Source: Acanthaster planci (taxonomy: Eukaryota; Echinodermata; Asteroidea; Valvatida; Acanthasteridae). Taken from it: a stretch of DNA of 64,000 nt. Each line of letters opens with the position of its first letter. Position 1 is the first letter of the stretch. A model generated the notes under the pieces. The model was not told where the DNA came from. It saw nothing but the letters and a program-made list of their open reading frames with translations, and did not search any database. Positions 57,569-64,000 of the stretch are shown here, one piece after another. Where the stretch lies: positions 2,093,976 to 2,157,975 of the forward strand of contig NW_019091375.1 in NCBI RefSeq assembly GCF_001949145.1, written 5' to 3'. The translations under genes and the position numbers were made by a program.

Positions 57569-57674
57569 ATGCATCTTCGTAAACTGATTCTGCCGTGCCT
57601 GGGGTTGGTGCTTCTCTCCCTGATGATTGTCGCTGTTTTAAGACCCGCATGTCCATATTCTTCACCTACAAATG
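57569..57674 (+). CDS. DUF3431 cluster, anchor exon A4
   Basis: The ATG at 57569 (GACCATGC, A at -3) opens 35 codons ending in phase 1 at G|GTAGGC. MHLRK precedes LILPCLGLVLLSLMIVAVL (6-24), a clear signal anchor, then RPACPYSSPTN. The cytosolic tail is the shortest of the four. Confidence 0.75.
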
Positions 57675-60615
57675 GTAGGCATTGTTATGTTGTGTGTCAT
57701 TTCATCTGCTGGTGCCGCAGTTGAAATGTCTTGTAAATCCTGTCACGACCATGAACAGACCACAGACATACAGCATTCGAAGCCATCTTGACAGTAATTT
57801 AATTCTAAGCGGCTGAGTACTACGAAAAATTCTATATTGGACCATCAGAGTTTTTGTTTCAGAAACACCATTGAGTTGGAAGACAGGGGCACCTAACATT
57901 GCGATTCAGATTTTTTTTAACGAGGTAAGGTTCAGTGTACGGAAAAGGCAAGTTTGGAAACGAGGAACATGTTTTGGTATTGATGACTCTAGAAAATTGT
58001 CATGGTGCGAAATGACCAATACATTACCGACGCCTCGTCGATGAGACTCAGTTGAATGCTGTTGAATTTGTACGAGTTTGGTCTTGGAGATGACTGAAAT
58101 AAACCACTTTCTTTTTTTCCCCAGCAAATAAAAATGTGCCATAGTATGGGCTTGGTAAAGGAGACAGCTCAATAGATAAAAACAAATATACGAAATGTGG
58201 CATCCCAATGTGCACACTTTGTTACTGGTCCACTAAGGAACCTTTAAAGTGGTTTGGAAAATCTAGAGATTTTTTGTAGGTCGTAAATAATGAAATCTCT
58301 TTATCATTTGACATTCTTGAAGTGAAAGTTTGCCGAAGTAATGTTTTGATAATATTTCCTTGCTACGTCCACCAAGTAATCTGTCTCGTCCAAATAAGGG
58401 GAAGAGTGGACACTTTTCCCGTTGTATTTTAACTTTTGATAATCCTTCTGTATTCTTAGGAAAATAATATTTTCATTTCAGTTAAAACGCCATATTTCTT
58501 TTATGAATGATGTAGACTTTAATACGAAAGACTAGCAGATTCTGCCACGAACAGTTCAATCTAATTGTGTCGAATCCCCCTGCGCAGAACATAAAAGAAG
58601 TATTCAAAGGGAGACTACACGATTTGTCTATTTGAAGGTAGTGGGCACGATTTGCACGTACAACAGTTTTTCAAAATTGGCAGATTTAGGGACTTGCTGC
58701 TTACTTTGCATATCTTTCCACGGACTCGTTTCGTATTTCGAGTTCACTGCTTTGAGAAAAATCAAGTAAAACGCTATTCATTTTGAACACTCGTGTAATT
58801 TGTTTTGCTAAAATCCAAGGGCCACGTGACATTCCCGAATGTCTGGATAACGCACAGACGAGGTCAATCTGCAGACCAATTCTGGCCCTCAAAGAATGCA
58901 TTTTTGTCTACTGCTTCGAATATGAAATAAATCTTTAATCTTGAATAATGCTAGTGGTCAGCAAATTCACCTTCAAGTTAGCGTGTTTTTCAGCAATCAG
59001 CGCTCAGACTCCGTCAAACAAACATTTCATCATCGTGCAGTGAAGTGATTGCAGTCACCGTAGTCACTTCACGAACACTGACAAGTGTGTATTTGCCTGC
59101 AACTGGGGCCCCCTTTTGTTTCTATTTTGTTTATACTTTAAGTTTTTTTTACAAGACCACCCATGTGTTCTGTACACAGTTGTCAATCGGGGACCCTCTG
59201 TCAATAGGGGACATTATTTTCCTCTATTGTTCAGGGCCCCAACTGAATACAGAAACAAACTCACAAGCGCGACCGACCACGTACACGTAGTCATGGATCG
59301 CCGTCGGACGATCGTTGGAAAAAGTAACTCTCTGTTCTCGAAAATGACAGCGTTGCCGGCGGGAAGGTTTCACAGATTGTCTGACACTATTATTCACCTA
59401 CTTTTCAATAGTAGGACCGTTACGCAACGCATCAACTGCGCATAACATCAAAATACTCATGTAAACATTATAGGCCTGTGACACGAAACGTGTTTATTAC
59501 GAGGTGAGCAGCGATACCGAATTCCGGTGGGACGACGTCACATCTATGAATACATGTATGCAGAGATCGGGTTTTGGTCACAGTAGCAACCATTTAAACG
59601 AGTAGAAACACACTTGTTTAAAAATTCTATTGGCTCTAATATTGAAAGTATATTAGTATAATGACACCAAGAACGTAATTGTAGAATTCTGGCGGTTGTC
59701 TTCATATTTTATTTTTCTGGAGAATTAACACCACAAAACTGGACATATCTTTATCAGTATTATTCTTCTTTTCCACAAGGTGACCGACTGCCCGTTTCTA
59801 AACAGCACTCTTCCAACGGAGAGAAGTCCTCGCAGATCCTCACCTCGACAGATACCTCCGTCGGCGCTAAATCAGATCTGCGGCTCTCGCAAACGAAGGC
59901 AAAACGCGACCCAACGGAAGACGTCAACGCACCGAAAACGAAGCATTCCCGAAACGCAACGGACGGCCCTGCCCGCAGTCGGCCGCTAGACTACGAATTT
60001 GTCGTCTCCCATTACGACGAGGGGCTGGATTGGTTGAGGCCGCTCGCGAATCACAGTCACGTGTACCACAAGGGGAGGGAAAAGGAACCACCCTTCGAGG
60101 TCTACAAGTGGGAGAAGCTACCCAACGAAGGACGAGAAGGCCATACCTATCTCCACCACATTATACACAACTTCGACAATCTCGCAAATCTGACTGTTTT
60201 TTTTCAGGGCACGGGACCCTTCCATGATAGCTGTTGCTGCTATCCGACACCCATAGACTTCATCAGAGAGGCTACGGAGCACAACTACTGCAAAATCGTC
60301 TTCACACTGAAGAAATGGGGGAGAATCCCCCTCCCCGGCAAGTGGCAGAAATTCCTCAAGACGGGCCAAATGCGCCAGGCAAGCTGTACCATGGGCGAAT
60401 TTTATACGGCCGTGTTAGGCACCGCGCATCCCAACTCCATCCCAGTGTGCTACACGGGCTGCTTCTCTGCCACCAGGGACAATCTCAGACGGCACCCAAT
60501 CAGTGTGTATCAGCGAGCCATCGCATTTTTGGACGGTCACTCAAACCCAGAGGAGGGACACTATATGGAAAGACTCTGGGCCACTGTGATAAACATGAAA
60601 CAGAAGTCTTCTTGA
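57569..60615 (+). CDS. DUF3431-like type II membrane protein 4 (exons A4 + D4), 313 aa
   Basis: Exons 57569-57674 and 59780-60615 join in phase 1. The layout is anchor (6-24), a long polar stalk (37-104) rich in Ser, Thr and Lys with one NAT sequon, then the domain: FVVSHYDEGLDWLRPL (109-124), SHVYHKGREKEPPF (128-141), LPNEGREGHTYLHHII (149-164), NLTVFFQGTGPF (172-183), CYTGCFSAT (259-267) and GHYMERLW (295-302). It is the most divergent copy at otherwise fixed sites: NEGRE for NVGRE, FFQG for FLQG, HYDE for HYNE, and CCCYPTP with extra cysteines. It may be specialised or under weaker constraint. The frame is fully open. Confidence 0.8.
57675..59779. other. Intron of DUF3431 gene 4
   Basis: The 2.1-kb intron runs from GTAGGC to TTTTCCACAAG. 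It contains a diverged copy of the foldback family seen at 55594-55769 (about 59085-59240). No other exon was found. Confidence 0.55.
59085..59240. repeat. Foldback family related to 55594-55769
   Basis: TTTTGTTTCTATTTTGTTTA, ACTTTAAGTTTTTT, the CAAGACCACCCATGTG segment and the GGGGACATTATTTTCCTCTA stretch align in order with the interior of the 55594 element. AACTGGGGCCCC and the GGGGCCCCAACTG complement (GGGCCCCAACTGAA) suggest its own inverted ends. Confidence 0.6.
59780..60615 (+). CDS. DUF3431 cluster, domain exon D4
   Basis: The acceptor CTTTTCCACAAG opens a phase 1 exon with 277 codons to TGA at 60613-60615. The open frame continues upstream of the Met at 60034 to the acceptor, adding the stalk and the YEFVVSHYDE start of the domain. 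A protein model starting at the internal Met would lose both. Confidence 0.85.
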
Positions 60616-60892
60616 CTGTCACTTTGTTTGACGCTTGTTGCCGTACAATCATCCAGATTAGTTTTCTGTGTTTGTAACTTCTGTATTTTAAACAACATAC
60701 CTGGCACAATTTGTTTTATGCCCTAAATTCGACACAAATTGTTTGTGCGACAGAATGGAGCGATATTTTCTTAATATTTCCCGCCCCACGCTCCACCTAC
60801 CAGTTAGGACATGCGTTTCCTTATGTTTGGCCTATTAATGTAAAACTTCGGCACGTGACCTCCCTTCAAATGTCCTAATGAAGTGATGTTGG

Positions 60893-61044
60893 CAGTGGCG
60901 TACACAGCGGGGATTGCCCTTAAACTACACCAACATAAATATTCATGAGCACATCGAATCGCGTCATTAGCCTGTAGAGACGTCGGGACCGTGAGTAAGG
61001 CTTTTGATATCCCCCCCACACACCAAAATCTGGATACGCCGCTG
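60893..61044. repeat. Foldback element with CAGTGGCGTA ends
   Basis: The left CAGTGGCGTACACAGCGG faces the right GGATACGCCGCTG. The CAGTGGCGTATCC motif also occurs at about 46745, so the family is dispersed in the cluster. It is non-coding. Confidence 0.55.
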
Positions 61045-62366
61045 GATGTCGGGGGTCAAATCCGTGGGACGTGGTGCTTTTGTTGTCGGGAGAAGTCGGG
61101 CTCTTTTCATTTTGGCAGCGCCTTCCGAAAGAACTGCAGTTCTTTGGTGACGCAGAGGCTTATTCACGGACAGTTATCTCAAACACTGTGGTACTGTGGA
61201 GTTTGTTGTAGTTGCTAGGGTGAGAGACAGAATTTGTACACATGTACATGTACACATGAACACATGTACATGTACACATGTACAATCTGCCTGTCCTGGT
61301 TTCTTACAATGGCCTACTTCTAGTGAATGTCAATTCGTTGTGTCAACAATGTCAAAAAGAAAAAATAGTATTTTACTTGTGATTGCTTGATCGGTGCTGG
61401 AGAAATACGTGTAAACGGTCTGAAGGGTGAATTGTGCAATGGGACCTTTTTTGTCCTCCAAAACGATCATTAACTATTGTTTTACGCGCAGATATAACAT
61501 CTATTCAATCACGGGAATTCAAACTTTTGGCTTCACGAAACAAGGAAATAAACGGCTACTAACATGCGACACATTTTTGTACACGTATTTTACTATTGCC
61601 TTCCTGTGTTTGTTGTAAAGTTGATTGTTATTTAATCATCTTTACTCAATACCCAACCACAATACGGAAAAAAAAACAATAAAGGTGCGACATAAAACAC
61701 CGGTCCTGAGTGGACAATAAATAAAAGAAAGTACTCATGGCAGGGCGAAGAGAGATGAAGCAGGTTTGAAAAATTAGAGAAGCACACCTAATTTCAATTG
61801 CTTGTGCTAAAAACATTTAGAAAATACACTCATTTAGTTACAGCAGCGTAATTCATAAACATTGTCTGAAATGGGTGGCGGCCCAAATTAGGCTGAAGGG
61901 AAGGGCAAAATAAATTCATTTAGACATGAACACGCATTCACCTGTTTTCAAAGTTGGTTCCTTCCGACTTTTAAAAAATGTACGTAGGATCCCGACCGAG
62001 CTGTTCCAACAATCTGATCGCGAAAATCTTCCCAACGCCCAAATGGTACAATTTCATAATTCTTTGCCTTTTTTAGTCTGGTGTAATCAGTCCTCGCGAG
62101 GCAAATTCTATACAGACCAAAATTTAACATTCCACCCTTCCAACTCCATACCATGACAAAAGTCTAGCGTATCGATTCTCATTCTTAAAGTGAGCGTCGT
62201 CGATGTTAATCTGAAATTAATGGAACGGTGAGCTCTAATAAAACAAGTTTCCTGCAATGAACTGCATAACACATATCGGTTTTCTGTTGGGTAGGGCAAA
62301 TACTTGATGGAATAGTACCGCCGTTAATTGGGGCACCCCCTCAACATCAGCAAAAACCGTTAAGCT

Positions 62367-62465
62367 GTTTATTGATACAATTCACACAGAGCAAAAAAAG
62401 TGCATTGTGTACTTATTTATTCATACAATTCCCACACAGCAAAAAAAAAATGTGCATTGTGTATT
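62367..62465. repeat. Tandem duplication of about 50 bp
   Basis: Unit 1 contains ATACAATTCACACAGAGC, an A run and GTGCATTGTGTACT. Unit 2 contains ATACAATTCCCACACAGC, a longer A run and GTGCATTGTGTATT. Confidence 0.75.
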
Positions 62466-62734
62466 ACGGGGTCTTCTCTTTCACCCACTGCACATGTACT
62501 GTACAGTACACAGAGACCCAAATGCGTCTGTTTCTGTGTCTCGGTACCATTCTCCCAACACCATAGGTTTTGTGTGGTAGCCATCTTGCAGGGCAGTTCT
62601 GTTGTTGGACATGGAAACTTCCTTTGGGCATATCCTGTAAACAAAGGCTTGGGCCTTCAAGATGGCAGACGTGCAAACCCCCTTACCCTGTACACGCTCG
62701 TAGACTAAGCTCAAAAGATAGCAACAGATAGCAG

Positions 62735-63015
62735 GAACCAGTGGCCCACTGTTGGCAAATGGGTGGCGTTGAGTGGCAATCGGTGGCCTACAGTTGCCCC
62801 ACAGTGGCCCAATGCTACCGTCAAGCTCGATAAGTGCCACCCAGGATCAACCTTGGCCCGACAGTGGCCCACTGTCACACTCGAGCTTGATATATCACCC
62901 GTGCGTACGGTGGCGATGAGTACTAGCGGTGGCCGACGGTTGCCCGACAGTGGGCCACTGTTACAGCCAAGCTAGATGAGTGCCACCCGGGACCAACCTT
63001 GGCCAACTGTCATAC
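62735..63015. repeat. GTGGC-rich short repeats
   Basis: Units such as CAGTGGCCCACTGT, GGTGGCCTACAGTTGCCC and AGTGCCACC(C/T)(A/G)GGA recur several times. The style is the complement of the array at 63898-64000, so the two may be the ends of one element. Confidence 0.6.
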
Positions 63016-63897
63016 TTATAATGAGTGATCGTAGTAGCCCAATGTGAATAGAAACCATGTTTCATCAAAAAAGTGAGAGTTATCAGAGATAAGTAGGTAT
63101 AATATTTTCAAGGATTTTATTTTGTTTTTCATTTGATGCTTTCGCTTAAAACATGATCCTCTCAACATAAAAAGCTAATGAAGAAAGATCCGTGACGTAC
63201 ATGAACATACGTAGGAATTAATATCTCATTTCTTTCTTTCTTTCTTGGCCCAGTTGTTTTGACTGCTTCACTGGCTGACACTGTTGTGTCTTGAATTTTA
63301 ATATTTTGCATAGTACCTAGTTAAATGTGCTTGTAAATTTAGGCTCTTTTTCAGAAGCTCTGTATTTCTGAGGTCCAGGTAAAATCGATAAAGTTTCAAC
63401 ATCAACGCATGGATGGATTTTGCATTGTATTGAAAATATGTCCGCAAAATTGGATACCATTTTTCCTACCATTATATCGTTACTCGATACATGTACTTTC
63501 GATATGGTAATTTTTGCTTCTAACGATTTCTCTGATATCCACTAATAACTTCATAGTACAAGCACTGACATTTTCCCTTTTGTCTTAGGTTTGAAAGGGT
63601 ACCCCTGCTTCTGCGAATAAGGAAAGAGGGAACTGCACTGGTATACACCCAAGTAGGACATCGATGTGTTTGGAGATTTGAGGCGACATCGAGATGGCGA
63701 ATACGCAGCCATGCATACTTCTGGAAATCTCAAAAGAGATGATTTACTGTCTGCTTTGGTTGTCATTTGCTGCAGAAAATTTGAAACGGAAATATTCCCC
63801 TTTGAAAATACATCTTGCTATCATTTTAATTAAGAAAACATCAAAACAAACGTTTGTGTCAATATCACGGTTTGGGTGAGCTTTGGGCCTAGTGAAG

Positions 63898-64000
63898 TTG
63901 GGCCACTGATTAGCCATCCACACCCCACTAGTGGGCCACCGTTAGCCACCCACACCCCACTAGTGGACCACCGCTTAGCCACTCTTAGCCCACCAGTGGA
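63898..64000. repeat. GCCAC tandem repeat running off the window
   Basis: GCCACCCACACCCCACTAGT and its variants repeat with a period of about 34-50 bp, separated by CCACCGTTAGCC. The array is cut by the window end. Confidence 0.7.

Larger units (their letters stand above)
60616..64000. other. Right end without genes
   Basis: No exon is supported. A possible distant AATAAA for D4 lies at 61678-61683. The stretch holds an ACATGTAC cluster (61238-61285), a foldback (60893-61044), a tandem duplication (62367-62465) and GTGGC/GCCAC-rich repeats (62735-63015, 63898-64000). Confidence 0.5.

Overview
The window is eukaryotic genomic DNA. It has spliced genes with GT..AG introns and consensus donors, AATAAA signals, long introns, many short foldback transposons, a 132-base assembly gap (15326-15457) and a single N at 46166. 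Dense ACATGTAC-type palindromes, dispersed MITEs and an AKT1S1/Lobe-like gene suggest a marine invertebrate. My best guess is an invertebrate deuterostome such as a sea star, but the species cannot be read from the sequence. Most long open frames here come from repeats and are not listed.

Left part (about 1.5-26.9 kb, + strand): one gene in eleven coding exons (6234-25612), whose reading phase agrees at all ten junctions, giving a predicted protein of 420 residues. Its C-terminal third matches PRAS40/AKT1S1 (Drosophila Lobe), the Akt substrate and mTORC1 regulator. It has a TOS-like motif (MFDLDG), the acidic ESDDESSTD block, the MPISMPVW block and the Akt site RPRLNT at Thr409. The N-terminal half has a CxC...CxxC cysteine pattern and a coiled coil, and I do not recognise it in vertebrate PRAS40. 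Intron 1 (9.6 kb) is crowded with ACATGTAC palindromes and MITEs. Intron 5 holds a minisatellite of about 41 bp period that keeps all three forward frames open.

Middle (26.9-32.4 kb): intergenic, with MITEs, dispersed repeats and a (TTTG)n microsatellite.

Right part (32.4-60.6 kb, + strand): a cluster of DUF3431-like genes. Four terminal exons (35205-35962, 48296-49044, 50626-51407, 59780-60615) each carry the whole domain. Four short upstream exons (32440-32623, 38388-38493, 45795-45915, 57569-57674) each encode an N-terminal membrane anchor. All eight end or begin in phase 1, so any upstream anchor exon could splice in frame to any downstream domain exon. The order A1-D1-A2-A3-D2-D3-A4-D4 leaves the pairing of A2, A3, D2 and D3 open. 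The products look like type II membrane proteins: a basic N-terminus, one membrane segment, a Ser/Thr/Pro-rich stalk and a luminal domain with four conserved cysteines and N-glycosylation sequons. That is the layout of Golgi enzymes, but the biochemical function is unknown. A 67-base stretch identical between D1 and D3 suggests recent gene conversion.

Far right (60.6-64 kb): no gene; a foldback element, a short tandem duplication, and GTGGC-rich repeats that run off the window end.
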